This document shows, piece after piece, positions 22,372-31,825 of a stretch of 64,000 nucleotides of DNA (positions are counted from its first letter, which is position 1; the number at the start of each line of letters is the position of its first letter). The notes under the pieces were generated by a model, which worked only from the letters and a program-made list of their open reading frames with translations, was not told where the DNA came from and did no database searches. The stretch spans positions 375,353 through 439,352 of the forward strand of contig NZ_KE383942.1 in the NCBI RefSeq assembly GCF_000422885.1. The letters run 5' to 3'. This DNA comes from Ottowia thiooxydans DSM 14619 (lineage in GTDB: Bacteria > Pseudomonadota > Gammaproteobacteria > Burkholderiales > Burkholderiaceae_C). The position numbers and the translations under genes are program-made.

Positions 22372-24270
22372 ATGACGAACTATGCCGATTTCTACCGCCG
22401 TTCCATCGAACAGCCAGATGAGTTCTGGGCCGAGCAAGCCAAGCTGATCGATTGGCATACCCCTCCGCAAACCATTTGCGATTACAGCAACCCACCCTTT
22501 GCCAAGTGGTTTGCTGGCGGCACCACCAACCTGTGCCACAACGCGGTTGATCGTCATCTAAAAGATCGTGCCAATGACACCGCGCTGATCTTCGTCTCCA
22601 CTGAAACCGATCAAGAAAAAAGCTACACCTTTGCGGAGCTGCACCTGGAGGTGCAGCGCATGGCCGCCACATTGAAGAGCATGGGCGTAGGCAAGGGCGA
22701 TCGTGTGCTCATCTACATGCCCATGATCGCTGAAGCAGCCTTCGCCATGCTGGCCTGCACGCGCATTGGCGCTTTGCATTCGGTGGTGTTTGGCGGCTTT
22801 GCCTCCGGCTCACTCGCTACGCGCATTGAAGATGCCGAGCCCAAAGTCATCGTCAGTGCAGATGCCGGCTCTCGCGGCGGCAAGGCAGTTTCATACAAAC
22901 CCCTGCTAGATGAGGCCATCAAGCTATCCAAGCACAAGCCAGGCGCTGTGCTTTTAGTAGACCGAGGCCTGGTACCCATTAGCCTGGAAGCAGGGCGTGA
23001 TCACCTGTGGGCTACCGAGCGTGAAAAGCATCTGAACGCTCAAGTTCCTTGTGAGTGGGTAGATGCCACCCACCCCAGCTACACGCTCTACACCAGCGGC
23101 ACCACCGGCAAGCCCAAAGGCGTTCAGAGAGACACTGGTGGCTATGCCGTAGCGCTGGCCGCCTCCATGAAGCACATCTTTGAAGGCAAGCCCGGCGAAA
23201 CCTATTTTTCGACGAGCGATATCGGCTGGGTTGTAGGCCACAGCTACATCGTCTATGGCCCCCTTATCGCAGGCATGGCCACCATCATGTATGAAGGTCT
23301 GCCCATCCGCCCAGATGGCGGTATCTGGTGGAAGTTGGTCGAGAAGTACAAAGTCACGGTCATGTTCAGCGCGCCCACGGCCGTGCGTGTCCTGAAGAAA
23401 CAAGACCCAGCCTATTTAAGCAAATACGACCTTTCCAGCCTGCGTGCCCTCTACCTTGCAGGCGAGCCGCTGGATGAGCCCACCGCCAAGTGGATCAGCG
23501 AAGGCCTGAACGGCAAGCCCATCATTGATAACTATTGGCAAACCGAAACCGGCTGGCCCATCCTCACCGTGTGCAGCGGCGTGGAATCCATGCCCACCCG
23601 GTTCGGCTCGCCCGGCAAAGCGGTCTACGGCTACAACGTGAAGCTGCTTGATGACCAAACAGGCGAAGAGCTCACAGAGCCCAATCAGAAAGGCGTGGTC
23701 GCCATTGAAGGCCCACTGCCGCCCGGGTGCATGCAAACTGTGTGGCGTGATGACGCGCGCTTTGTGAACACCTATTGGTCTAGCGTGCCGAACAAGCTGG
23801 TGTACAGCACGTTCGATTGGGGTATTAAAGATAAAGACGGCTATTACTTCATCTTGGGCCGAACTGATGACGTGATCAACGTTGCGGGGCACCGCCTGGG
23901 TACGCGTGAGATAGAGGAAGCTATTAGCGCCCACCCCAACATTGCCGAGGTGGCTGTGGTGGGTGTGGCCGATAACCTGAAAGGGCAGGTGGCGATGGCC
24001 TTTGCCGTGCTTAAAGATGCCAGCCAGATGGATGATCAGGCTGCCATGTTCAAGCTTGAAGGTGAGGTCATGAAGGTGGTTGATGCATCGCTGGGGGCAG
24101 TTGCGCGGCCAGCGCGGGTGCGCTTTGTGACGGCCTTGCCCAAGACCCGGAGTGGGAAGTTGCTGCGCCGTGCAGTGCAGGCGGTTTGTGAAGGGCGCGA
24201 TCCTGGGGACCTGACGACTATGGAGGATCCGGCTGCGTTGCAGCAGATTAAGGGTTTGGTTGTGGAGTGA
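22372..24270 (+). CDS. prpE: Propionate-CoA ligase
   Basis: The product is a 632-residue AMP-forming acyl-CoA synthetase. The N-terminus (FYRRSIEQPDEFWAEQAKLI, then SNPPFAKWF) matches PrpE closely. LYTSGTTGKPKGVQRDTGGY is the nucleotide loop (about 237) and TRSGKLLRR carries the acetylatable catalytic Lys (about 592). It converts propionate to propionyl-CoA, feeding the methylcitrate cycle, whose other genes are not in the window. It is separated from the isochorismatase gene by 175 bases, so it may have its own promoter. Confidence 0.93.
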   Translation: MTNYADFYRRSIEQPDEFWAEQAKLIDWHTPPQTICDYSNPPFAKWFAGGTTNLCHNAVDRHLKDRANDTALIFVSTETDQEKSYTFAELHLEVQRMAATLKSMGVGKGDRVLIYMPMIAEAAFAMLACTRIGALHSVVFGGFASGSLATRIEDAEPKVIVSADAGSRGGKAVSYKPLLDEAIKLSKHKPGAVLLVDRGLVPISLEAGRDHLWATEREKHLNAQVPCEWVDATHPSYTLYTSGTTGKPKGVQRDTGGYAVALAASMKHIFEGKPGETYFSTSDIGWVVGHSYIVYGPLIAGMATIMYEGLPIRPDGGIWWKLVEKYKVTVMFSAPTAVRVLKKQDPAYLSKYDLSSLRALYLAGEPLDEPTAKWISEGLNGKPIIDNYWQTETGWPILTVCSGVESMPTRFGSPGKAVYGYNVKLLDDQTGEELTEPNQKGVVAIEGPLPPGCMQTVWRDDARFVNTYWSSVPNKLVYSTFDWGIKDKDGYYFILGRTDDVINVAGHRLGTREIEEAISAHPNIAEVAVVGVADNLKGQVAMAFAVLKDASQMDDQAAMFKLEGEVMKVVDASLGAVARPARVRFVTALPKTRSGKLLRRAVQAVCEGRDPGDLTTMEDPAALQQIKGLVVE

Positions 24271-24651
24271 GTTTTATGTCTAAGGCTGACGATGGTCTTT
24301 CGCTCGCCGCTTAAGCTGTTTAGCAGTAAACGTAGAGAGGCAGAAGGGGAAAATCGCAGGTCAGTAGTTGACGAACGCTGTTGAGTTTGGAGAGAGCTAA
24401 CACGTGATACGAGGCTCAAGTTGATTGGTTAAGTTTGGACACGGTTCTCTTCAAGAGCCGTTACAGCGCATCGAATTAAGGTAGTCACCCCAAAAAGGAC
24501 TTTCTTGTGATCGGATCGCTCACGCCCCTCCGGAACGAGATTTTTAGAGCAGTCACAGCCTTAGGGGAGCAACTTGTGACCCGAGCATGGGAAATTTGCT
24601 CAGATTCAATTAAAGTCAACATATATGGTGCTAAATAGGAAGGGAGAGAAA
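24271..24651. other. Intergenic stretch at the edge of the OLD-ATPase insert
   Basis: There is no gene. An imperfect hairpin with arms ACGGTTCT and AGAGCCGT stands at 24441-24461. By eye the base composition falls towards AT beyond about 24500. An AT-rich stretch (24600-24635) probably holds the promoter of the ATPase gene. Confidence 0.4.
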
Positions 24652-26613
24652 ATGGTCAAGCTGATTCAGGCGCGTGTATGGAAGTACAAGTCTGTCGAGG
24701 ATTCAACTCTCGTTGAGATTTCCAATGGAATCACCGTTCTGGTTGGCAAGAACGAATCTGGCAAGACTGCGTTCCTAGAAGCGCTAAATAAAGCGCGCCC
24801 GTTGAATACCGAGAAATTCAATCACGTTAATGACTTTCCCCGAAAGGATTTCAGCCTCTACAAGGTCGAGCACACAGCTGGGCGTTTTCAGAAAGTTGTC
24901 GCGCTTACGTATGAGCTTGACGACAGGCTGGTAGGGACGATAAATAGTGAGGTTTTTGGGGGCATTTCGGTAGTTCCAAAAAAAATCCAGCTCATCCGGA
25001 CAACTGATTATGGAAACTCTACGACAGTTAGCTTTCATGTCGACCAAGAGGCAGCTTTGGCGGCGCTTCGCAAGCAGCTGGAGGGGCTAGAACACCAAAA
25101 GGAAGTGTTCGAGGGCGCCCAAAGCCTCGAGGTGGTACTTGAGCGGATAGACGAGTTAGAACTGCCCGCAGATAGCAAACTTGCACAGTTCGCCAATCAA
25201 TGGGCGCAGCGCAAAGCCAAAAACAACGGCTGGGGATATATCGATGGCTACATCTGGCGGTCCTACTTCAACTCGGCGATACCGAAGTTTCTGTATTTTG
25301 ACGATTACAAGTTGTTGGACGGCAAGATCAACCTACAGCAGCTCCAGTCAAGACTAGATCAAGGCCAGCTTGATGATGCGGATGAGACTGCATTGGGGTT
25401 ACTAGAACTGGCCGGTACTACGATCGCAGAACTGATGTCCGATGAGGGCTATGAAACGGCCAAAGCCAACCTCGAAGCGATCGGATTAAGCATTACTCAG
25501 AAAGTGTTCGGGTTCTGGAAACAGAACCTGGACCTTGATGTTGAATTCGACATCAAGTCGGATTCGAAGGATCGCCCACCTTACAACTCTGGACCAAATC
25601 TGTATATCCGCATAAAAAACAGGAGGCATGGCGTAACTGTGCCCTTTGATCAACGTAGCAAGGGTTTTATCTGGTTTTTCAGCTTTCTTGTCTGGTTCGA
25701 CGCTATTCAAAGCCGGGTAGGTACAAAAGATGACCTAGTTCTTTTGCTGGACGAGCCTGGCCTAAATCTACATGCCTTGGCTCAAGCAGACTTGTTGGCC
25801 TACATCAGCGAGCTATCGCATACGCATCAAATCATCTTTTCAACTCACTCCCCTTTTATGGTCGACAGCGCCCGGCTGGAAGACGTGAGGGTGGTTGAAG
25901 ATAGGCCCAAGGAAGGAAGCAAAGTGACGGGCGACCTAGCCGGCTCGTCTGACGAAAGCGTGTTCCCTCTGCAAGCTGCTCTAGGCTACTCCATCGCGCA
26001 AAATTTGTTCATCGCCAAGCGAAACCTTCTCGTCGAAGGTCCGGCCGATCTCATCATCCTCCAACACGTGAGTGGAGTCCTGGAGCAAGTTGGGAAGGCC
26101 GGATTGATTGATGGGGTCATAGTGCCGGTGGGCGGCCTAGACAAACTTGCAACGTTTGTTGCTCTTTTAGGTTCGAACAAGCTGAAGCTGGTAGTACTCC
26201 ATGATCGCGCCGCTGCACCTCATCAGAAACTTGAAGACCTAGTGCATCAGAAACTGATTGAACGGAAAAGGGTTCTCGATTTCTCGATGTTTATCGAGCC
26301 TTCCCCTGTAGAGGCAGACATCGAGGATTTGATACCAATCGCGCTTTATGCGGATGCTTTCAACGCAGCCTATGCTAAAGAATTGGGTGGCAAAACGCTC
26401 GACCCGGCATGCCTCGGAAAGCACCCGAGAACTGTGGAGCGCATCAACCAATGGCTGAAGACTGAGAACCTCACATTGTTGAAAGACGGTGGTTTCAATC
26501 ATTACCGTGTCGCTCAAGCGCTCCTACCAAGGCTCACAGCCGTTAATCTGGGAGCGATGGGAATGGAGACATTTGGGAAACTCTTCGTTAGGATTAATTC
26601 TGCGCTAGCTTAA
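24652..26613 (+). CDS. OLD-family ATPase with TOPRIM nuclease domain
   Basis: The product is 653 residues. The ABC/SMC-type ATPase has Walker A GKNESGKT (32-39), a helical insertion (about 130-290), Walker B LVLLLDEPGLNLH (about 362-374) and the H-loop FSTHSPF. A C-terminal TOPRIM domain follows, with the acidic motif LLVEGPADLIIL (about 458) and LVVLHDRAAAP (about 512), where families usually show D-x-D. OLD proteins are ATP-gated DNA nucleases found in phage-defence systems such as Gabija, in retron effectors and in phage P2. I chose the ATG at 24652 for its GGAAGGGAGAG ribosome site. No UvrD-like GajB or HNH PtuB is adjacent; instead a coiled-coil membrane protein follows. Confidence 0.85.
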   Translation: MVKLIQARVWKYKSVEDSTLVEISNGITVLVGKNESGKTAFLEALNKARPLNTEKFNHVNDFPRKDFSLYKVEHTAGRFQKVVALTYELDDRLVGTINSEVFGGISVVPKKIQLIRTTDYGNSTTVSFHVDQEAALAALRKQLEGLEHQKEVFEGAQSLEVVLERIDELELPADSKLAQFANQWAQRKAKNNGWGYIDGYIWRSYFNSAIPKFLYFDDYKLLDGKINLQQLQSRLDQGQLDDADETALGLLELAGTTIAELMSDEGYETAKANLEAIGLSITQKVFGFWKQNLDLDVEFDIKSDSKDRPPYNSGPNLYIRIKNRRHGVTVPFDQRSKGFIWFFSFLVWFDAIQSRVGTKDDLVLLLDEPGLNLHALAQADLLAYISELSHTHQIIFSTHSPFMVDSARLEDVRVVEDRPKEGSKVTGDLAGSSDESVFPLQAALGYSIAQNLFIAKRNLLVEGPADLIILQHVSGVLEQVGKAGLIDGVIVPVGGLDKLATFVALLGSNKLKLVVLHDRAAAPHQKLEDLVHQKLIERKRVLDFSMFIEPSPVEADIEDLIPIALYADAFNAAYAKELGGKTLDPACLGKHPRTVERINQWLKTENLTLLKDGGFNHYRVAQALLPRLTAVNLGAMGMETFGKLFVRINSALA

Positions 26614-26789
26614 GAATCGGACACGTCCGCCGGTGACTTCCGCTTGACAATTACCGATCCCTCCCTTTGGTTTGCATTCAAATTCGCGCAGGAATAAATC
26701 CACGACTTAGCTCGTTCGTGTGATGCCTGACGCAGATCTTGAGGCTTGGATGCTGCGCGCAGCATTACCTTAGGGCTCACACTTCAAAG

Positions 26790-27935
26790 ATGACTCAGAT
26801 GGAACTTACAGAAGAAGCGAAGCGAGTGAGTGCTGATCGGCTTGCACGAAAATTGGAAGATGCGATATTCGAGGCCTTCGAGACAGCTGAGACAGGAGAA
26901 CCTCTTGCGAACTCACTTCGGCGTTATTTATTTAGCTTGCAAGCTCACTTGAAAAAGCTGCGTCATGCCATTGAAACTGGAAACACAAGCCAAATAGACT
27001 ACGAGCATGCCTCAATTCGCAGCCGGGCATCGGCGCTTCAAGCAGCGTTGATTAAGGGGGAGCACCCTGGCGCGGTGGTGGCCTCCCTGTATGCGGTTCT
27101 ACACGCTGCCACTAGTGAAGACTCGACCCTTGCCCCTAATGCTTCCCCTCTTGCTGCGGAGGAGGCTGCAAAATGGCAGGAGATCGCGAAGAAGTACGAA
27201 CTGGCGTTAAATTTTCTGCGTCAAGAGTTGAGCCAATTAGAGATCAGGCAAACACAAATTCGGAAACGTACTCAAGAGGTTGAGAAAATTGCAGAGCATG
27301 GGGACACCTCAGTGCGCGCGCTAGGCGACGAAGTTGCGAAAGCAAAGGCGGCAGCGAAGAATTCTGTCACCGAAATCCTGATCGAACTCCGTCAGAAGCA
27401 GTCCGAAGTCAACAAGCTCGTGGGAATCATCTCTGGCACCGCAGTGGCTGGGTCGTATGCAAGCAGTGCGGAGACGGAGAAGACGTGGGCCGACGCGACC
27501 CGGAATGGGTCAGTTTTTCTTATGCTAACTGCGTCCCTGATCATTGGGTACTCTTTGTTGGAGACTGTCACAGCATATTTTGACTGGCAGCTTGGAGTAT
27601 TCCGGCTTGTCTTTTCTTTGGCATTATCTGTTCCTGCTGTCTATCTCGCTCGGGAGTCTACAAAGCACCGAGCACAACAGTATGGGTACAACCGCATGTC
27701 TCTCGATCTGCAGTCGATCACGCCATACCTTGCATCGCTTCCCGCATCAGAACAGCACAGATTGAAAGCTGAAATGGCAAACCGACTTTTCGGTGGCAAG
27801 GATGTTGATGTTCAGACCGTAGATTCGTACCCCTTAAATGTTCAGGAACTAATTGTGGCGCTCGCTTCAAAGATTGGCGAATCTACGAAGGAGTCAAAGC
27901 AATCCAAAGCGCCTCTCAGTCAACGAGATGTGTAG
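26790..27935 (+). CDS. Coiled-coil protein with two membrane helices
   Basis: The product is about 381 residues with the start at the ATG at 26790; the frame is open to 26739 but no good ribosome site marks either. A helical N-terminal half precedes a long coiled coil (about 120-210, e.g. LRQELSQLEIRQTQIRKRTQ), two hydrophobic helices (about 239-261 SVFLMLTASLIIGYSLLETV and 268-288 GVFRLVFSLALSVPAVYLA) and a soluble tail with a Tyr-rich RAQQYGYNRMSLDLQSITPY patch. I do not recognise the family. It follows the OLD ATPase by 176 bases on the same strand, and the two form an isolated pair. A membrane effector or anchor working with the ATPase is inferred. Confidence 0.7.
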   Translation: MTQMELTEEAKRVSADRLARKLEDAIFEAFETAETGEPLANSLRRYLFSLQAHLKKLRHAIETGNTSQIDYEHASIRSRASALQAALIKGEHPGAVVASLYAVLHAATSEDSTLAPNASPLAAEEAAKWQEIAKKYELALNFLRQELSQLEIRQTQIRKRTQEVEKIAEHGDTSVRALGDEVAKAKAAAKNSVTEILIELRQKQSEVNKLVGIISGTAVAGSYASSAETEKTWADATRNGSVFLMLTASLIIGYSLLETVTAYFDWQLGVFRLVFSLALSVPAVYLARESTKHRAQQYGYNRMSLDLQSITPYLASLPASEQHRLKAEMANRLFGGKDVDVQTVDSYPLNVQELIVALASKIGESTKESKQSKAPLSQRDV

Positions 27936-28129
27936 CACGCCGTGTAATTTGGGCGCAGGTGCACGGCACCCCCGCCTCGCAGCACTGCTGGTAACGCATT
28001 GTGGGCGTTCCGTCTGGGTTCTGGTTGGGGACAACTGGCAGATGCGATATCACCAAGGGACTATTGCAGCGGAAAATTGGTGATGGAGCAGTGCAGAATC
28101 CACGGCCCAACTAAGTGAAGCAAACCGAT

Positions 28130-29029
28130 TCACGAGGGCTTATCCAAAGTCCGAAAATCCAGTGTCCGCAGCAGCTTCGCCGTTTCCTGCACCAACCGAC
28201 TAGCAGGCCGCGCCACCGGCTGCGCAAGCATCAAGGTATTCCACGTCACGGGAGGCCCAATGGGAATTCTCTGCATCATGTGAGGCCTGCGACTGATATG
28301 TAGCGCGCTCTCCGGCAAGATGGAGCATGCAATGCCCGCTTCCACCATGGTGAGTGCAGACTGCACCGCACCCACCTCGGCAATGATGTTCAATGCTAAG
28401 TCGTAGGGCAGTAGGGTGGTGTCTACCAGGTTGCGTATGGGGTTCGGTGCAGTGGGAAGTACCAGCGCATATTTCTTGATGTCCTTGGGTGCAATTTCAC
28501 TGGGCATGCGGTGGTTTGCGGGGGCGAACAGCATCAATGGTTCACGCATTACGGTCTCAAAGCTCAACAGGGGCGTAAGCACCGGATCGAACATCATGGC
28601 TATGTCGATGCGCCCTTGAATCAAGCCATCACGCAAAGGCACGCTCAAGCCCTCTTGAACAGACAGCATGGCCTTGGGCATGCGTTTGCGGAATTCTTTG
28701 AGTAAAGGCACACACAAGCCCAGCGCCACCCGATTGGGTAGCCCCACCACCACCTTGCCCGTCGGCTCTTCACACATGTCTGTGATTTCCAGACGAGCTT
28801 GTGCGGCGGCGTTCAGCATGGTGCGGGCATGCCCAAGCAGGGCTCGGCCTGCCTCGGTGGGGGTCACGCCTCGCCCTGTACGTTCGAGCAAGCGCTGCCC
28901 CAAGCTCTTTTCAAGCAAGGTCATCTGCTTGCTGACGCTGGGCTGCGCCAAGTGCAAAGCCGCTGCAGCGCGGCTGATGCTTCCCCTCTCCACTACAGCG
29001 ACAAAATGCTCCAGCTGTTTTAGATCCAT
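28130..29029 (-). CDS. LysR-family regulator
   Basis: The 299-residue LysR regulator has an N-terminal winged HTH (MDLKQLEHFVAVVERGSISR, then AALHLAQPSVSKQMTLLE) and a periplasmic-binding-protein-like effector domain. It is divergent from the Bug receptor gene at 29154 with a 124-base shared region, the standard layout for control of the neighbour in response to a carboxylate inducer. Confidence 0.9.
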   Translation of the reverse strand: MDLKQLEHFVAVVERGSISRAAAALHLAQPSVSKQMTLLEKSLGQRLLERTGRGVTPTEAGRALLGHARTMLNAAAQARLEITDMCEEPTGKVVVGLPNRVALGLCVPLLKEFRKRMPKAMLSVQEGLSVPLRDGLIQGRIDIAMMFDPVLTPLLSFETVMREPLMLFAPANHRMPSEIAPKDIKKYALVLPTAPNPIRNLVDTTLLPYDLALNIIAEVGAVQSALTMVEAGIACSILPESALHISRRPHMMQRIPIGPPVTWNTLMLAQPVARPASRLVQETAKLLRTLDFRTLDKPS

Positions 29030-29153
29030 AGCTTTTGGGAATGTCTGATATAGGCAGTATGCAGTTTACCTTTATCTCTCTGGGGGCGACACTCCAGACG
29101 CTCAATCGAGACAAGCACTTATCGCCTCTATTACTACAACTCAATTGCCAATC

Positions 29154-30143
29154 ATGTCTATGCAGAATCGCCGCGTTGTCATTCGCTCCATAGGTTTGCT
29201 GCTCGCCAGCAGTGCGCTCTTGCCGGTGGCAAGCGCCCAAAGTGGTGCGGACTTTCCTAACAAGCCCGTTCGGTTGACGGTGCCGTTCGCACCTGGTGGT
29301 GGCGCAGACACGATTTCGCGGTTCCTGGGCGTTGAAATGGGCCGCGACTTGGGGCAACCTGTTGTGGTTGAAAACAAGCCCGGTGCAGGCACCCTGATTG
29401 GTACGGATTACGTGGCCAAAAGCAAACCCGATGGGTATAACCTGGTGATTGCCACTTTTGCGCACGCCGTCAATCCGGCCTTGCAAGCTAAATTGCCTTA
29501 CGGTAGCAACCAGGCTTTTGCGCCAGTGATGCTGCTGGGGCGCGGGCCCAATGTGCTCGTAGTGCGTGCAGAAAGCCCCATTAAAAATCTGGAAGGCCTG
29601 CTTGCTGACGCCAAAAACCGCCCAGGAAAACTCACTTACGCATCGCCAGGAAGCGGGACTTCACCGCACCTTTCGGGTGAGATGTTTGCCAAACTGTCCA
29701 ACTCGGCCATTACGCATATACCGTATCGCGGAGCCGGCCCGGCACTGAACGATTTGTTGGGTGGGCAAGTCGACATGATGTTCGCCACGGCAGCAGCGGC
29801 AGCACCGATGTTGGAGAACGGAAAGCTAAGGGCCTTGGGTGTGACCACGGCTAAGCCGTCGCCAGCGTTCAAGGGCGTCCCCGCCATTGCTACGCGTGTT
29901 CCGGGGTATGTGGTTGAAAGCTGGTACGGCCTTTATGTACCTGCGGGAACGCCACCCTCGGTGATCGCGCGTCTTAATAAGTCCGCCGGCAGTGCAGCTC
30001 GGTCCCCTGGGTTTGCGCAAAAGGTGGCGCAGGAAGGATTGACTATCGATGCGGGGTCGCCAGCAGAGCTTGATGCCTATGTGGCCGAAGAAGAAAAGCG
30101 CTGGGGCAAGTTCATCAAGGACAACGGCATTCAGTCTCACTGA
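29154..30143 (+). CDS. Bug/TctC-family periplasmic solute receptor
   Basis: This receptor of about 329 residues starts MSMQNRRVVIRSIGLLLASS; an in-frame TTG nine bases earlier and the next ATG at 29160 are alternatives. Motifs are RLTVPFAPGGGADTISRFLG, VVVENKPGAGTLIGTDYVA, GKLTYASPGSGTSPHLSGEM and HIPYRGAG. It is followed by a carboxymuconolactone-decarboxylase-like gene 83 bases on, probably co-transcribed, and is controlled by the divergent LysR (inference). Confidence 0.9.
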   Translation: MSMQNRRVVIRSIGLLLASSALLPVASAQSGADFPNKPVRLTVPFAPGGGADTISRFLGVEMGRDLGQPVVVENKPGAGTLIGTDYVAKSKPDGYNLVIATFAHAVNPALQAKLPYGSNQAFAPVMLLGRGPNVLVVRAESPIKNLEGLLADAKNRPGKLTYASPGSGTSPHLSGEMFAKLSNSAITHIPYRGAGPALNDLLGGQVDMMFATAAAAAPMLENGKLRALGVTTAKPSPAFKGVPAIATRVPGYVVESWYGLYVPAGTPPSVIARLNKSAGSAARSPGFAQKVAQEGLTIDAGSPAELDAYVAEEEKRWGKFIKDNGIQSH

Positions 30144-30226
30144 ATCTCGGTATCTCCTTGTGTGCCCCTGCCAGGCCTAAGGCCCGGGGGCGCGTTCAGC
30201 GTTACTTAAAAGATTGACCCCAACCC

Positions 30227-30754
30227 ATGACGACAGACTCCATTCGCGTTCCCTTGGTGGTTCCGGGAACCCGCCCAGAACTGGCCGACATTGAAGCCAA
30301 TATTCATGCGGCACGTGGCCGCATTTCCTTGCTGTACCAGGTGCTGCTAAATAGCGCGCCCTTGGCGGAAGGATGGGAAGCTTTGCTCACGGTCATTCGC
30401 AATCACACGCAAGTGCCGCCTGATTTGCGGGAACTCATCATCTTGCGTGTGGCGGTGCTCAATGGCGCCGACTATGAGTTTGAAGCCCATGTCCCACACG
30501 CCAAAGCAGGGGGAGTGAGTGATGCCCAAATTGCTGCTGCGAAGCTGGGCGGTATCGCGGATATGTTCGATGAAGAAAAGCGCTGCGTGCTCCGTTTGAC
30601 GGACAGCATGACGAAGGACATACGGGTGCAGCCAGAGGTGTTCGACGCCGTCCTTCAGCGCTTTGGCGTTCAGGTAGCGGTTGAAATTACGGCCACCATC
30701 GCTGCGTACAACATGGTTTCGCGATTTCTGTTGGCGCTAGGAATAGAGCATTGA
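30227..30754 (+). CDS. Carboxymuconolactone decarboxylase-like protein
   Basis: The 175-residue all-helical protein belongs to the CMD/AhpD superfamily. LRELIILRVAVLNGADYEFE followed by AHVPHAKAGG is the family core with a conserved Glu/His (E-x-H). The CxxC pair of AhpD-type disulfide reductases is absent, so a decarboxylase-like or unknown role is more likely than peroxidase support. It lies directly after a Bug receptor gene. Confidence 0.82.
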   Translation: MTTDSIRVPLVVPGTRPELADIEANIHAARGRISLLYQVLLNSAPLAEGWEALLTVIRNHTQVPPDLRELIILRVAVLNGADYEFEAHVPHAKAGGVSDAQIAAAKLGGIADMFDEEKRCVLRLTDSMTKDIRVQPEVFDAVLQRFGVQVAVEITATIAAYNMVSRFLLALGIEH

Positions 30755-30766
30755 AGTGGAGCGCGA

Positions 30767-30793
30767 GGCTTCGACAAGCTCGGCCCGAACGGG
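30767..30793. repeat. REP-like repeat, single arm
   Basis: GGCTTCGACAAGCTCGGCCC followed by GAACGGG matches the right-arm family at 18339-18353. It lies 12 bases after the CMD-like stop codon. Confidence 0.6.
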
Positions 30794-30840
30794 GGAGGTG
30801 TGTCAACTAGGGGGAGCAGGCATCCGCTGTTCGATCTCTT

Positions 30841-30899
30841 GCCCTTTGCGTCCACCCCGCCGTAAAGCACGGCGCTAGCGCCGATGGCGCGCACCGTAC
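30841..30899 (-). pseudogene. Relic of a purT-like gene with an internal deletion
   Basis: The minus strand reads [19 protein letters not shown]. In the intact purT of this window TVRAIGAS and [14 protein letters not shown] are two separate segments about 115 residues apart. The relic joins them at the shared Gly-Ala-Ser, as if an internal deletion between the two GAS-coding sites had occurred in a second purT copy. Confidence 0.6.
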
Positions 30900-30921
30900 A
30901 GAGGTTTCCTCACAAGTTCAC

Positions 30922-31668
30922 TCAGCCAGATTTATCTCCGTGGGTGGTCGCTGCGATCTGCTTCATCTCATTCAGGTAGGTATCCTGGTTCTTGCGCATG
31001 CGTTCGACAGGGCCAGCGATGGACAGCGCGACTTTGGCATCGCCAATTTGCAGCGGAATGCCGAACGCCAGTACGCCATCGTTTCCTTCCTCCTGCACGC
31101 TATACCAGCCACGTTCGCGTTGGCCTTTGACGTTTTCTTCCAATACGTTGGGGTCGATGATAGTTTCCGAGGTCACTTTGCGCAGGGGCTTGAGGCGCAG
31201 TTGACGGCGCATTTCTTCGTCGTCCAGACTACCGAGAACCGCTTTGCCCAGTGCTGAAGCGTGCAGTGCTATGCGCTCTCCTGTACGCAGTACGTAGCGC
31301 AGATGGTGCTTGCCTTCTACGGTTGCCAGCACCTTGACGGCGCCATCGTCGAGCACGGCGCAGAAGGCGGATTCGCCGGTCTTCTCACTGAGCAGCTCCA
31401 CCATTTCCAAGCTGGCCATGTAGAGCGGGTCATTGCGCGAGATGTCCAGCGCAATCGAGTAGAGCTTGCCAGTGGGATAAAACCGCCGTGTTTTGGCAGT
31501 GCGCACCACATATCCGGCTTTCATCATGGTGTGCAGCAGGTCCGAGCAACTGCTGTCTGCCAAGTCCAGAAATCGCGCGACGTCGGACACGGACAGCTCA
31601 CGCTTTTCGCGCGCGAACACTTCGAGGACCGCCAGGGTCCGGGTACATGCGGGTACGTCTGCGGGCAC
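30922..31668 (-). CDS. IclR-family regulator
   Basis: The product is a 248-residue IclR protein. An N-terminal winged HTH (RTLAVLEVFAREKRELSVSD, then VARFLDLADSSCSDLLHTM) is followed by a GAF-like effector domain with the family block RIALHASALGKAVL. It is divergent from the nine-gene catabolic operon, 248 bases apart, with a perfect palindrome in between. It probably senses a pathway carboxylate and controls the operon (inference). Confidence 0.92.
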   Translation of the reverse strand: MPADVPACTRTLAVLEVFAREKRELSVSDVARFLDLADSSCSDLLHTMMKAGYVVRTAKTRRFYPTGKLYSIALDISRNDPLYMASLEMVELLSEKTGESAFCAVLDDGAVKVLATVEGKHHLRYVLRTGERIALHASALGKAVLGSLDDEEMRRQLRLKPLRKVTSETIIDPNVLEENVKGQRERGWYSVQEEGNDGVLAFGIPLQIGDAKVALSIAGPVERMRKNQDTYLNEMKQIAATTHGDKSG

Positions 31669-31825
31669 AAAAAATCCTGACCAAATTCTTGACGATAGGT
31701 CGGATTCTACTTCGTCGGGCTGTTTGAATGGGTCGATGAGAAGGTCAGTGTTTCCCGGGCGAATTTGCTTTTTTCACGAATATTAGGGATTTCCATAAGC
31801 CTTTGAAAAAGTGTCGCATTGGTCG

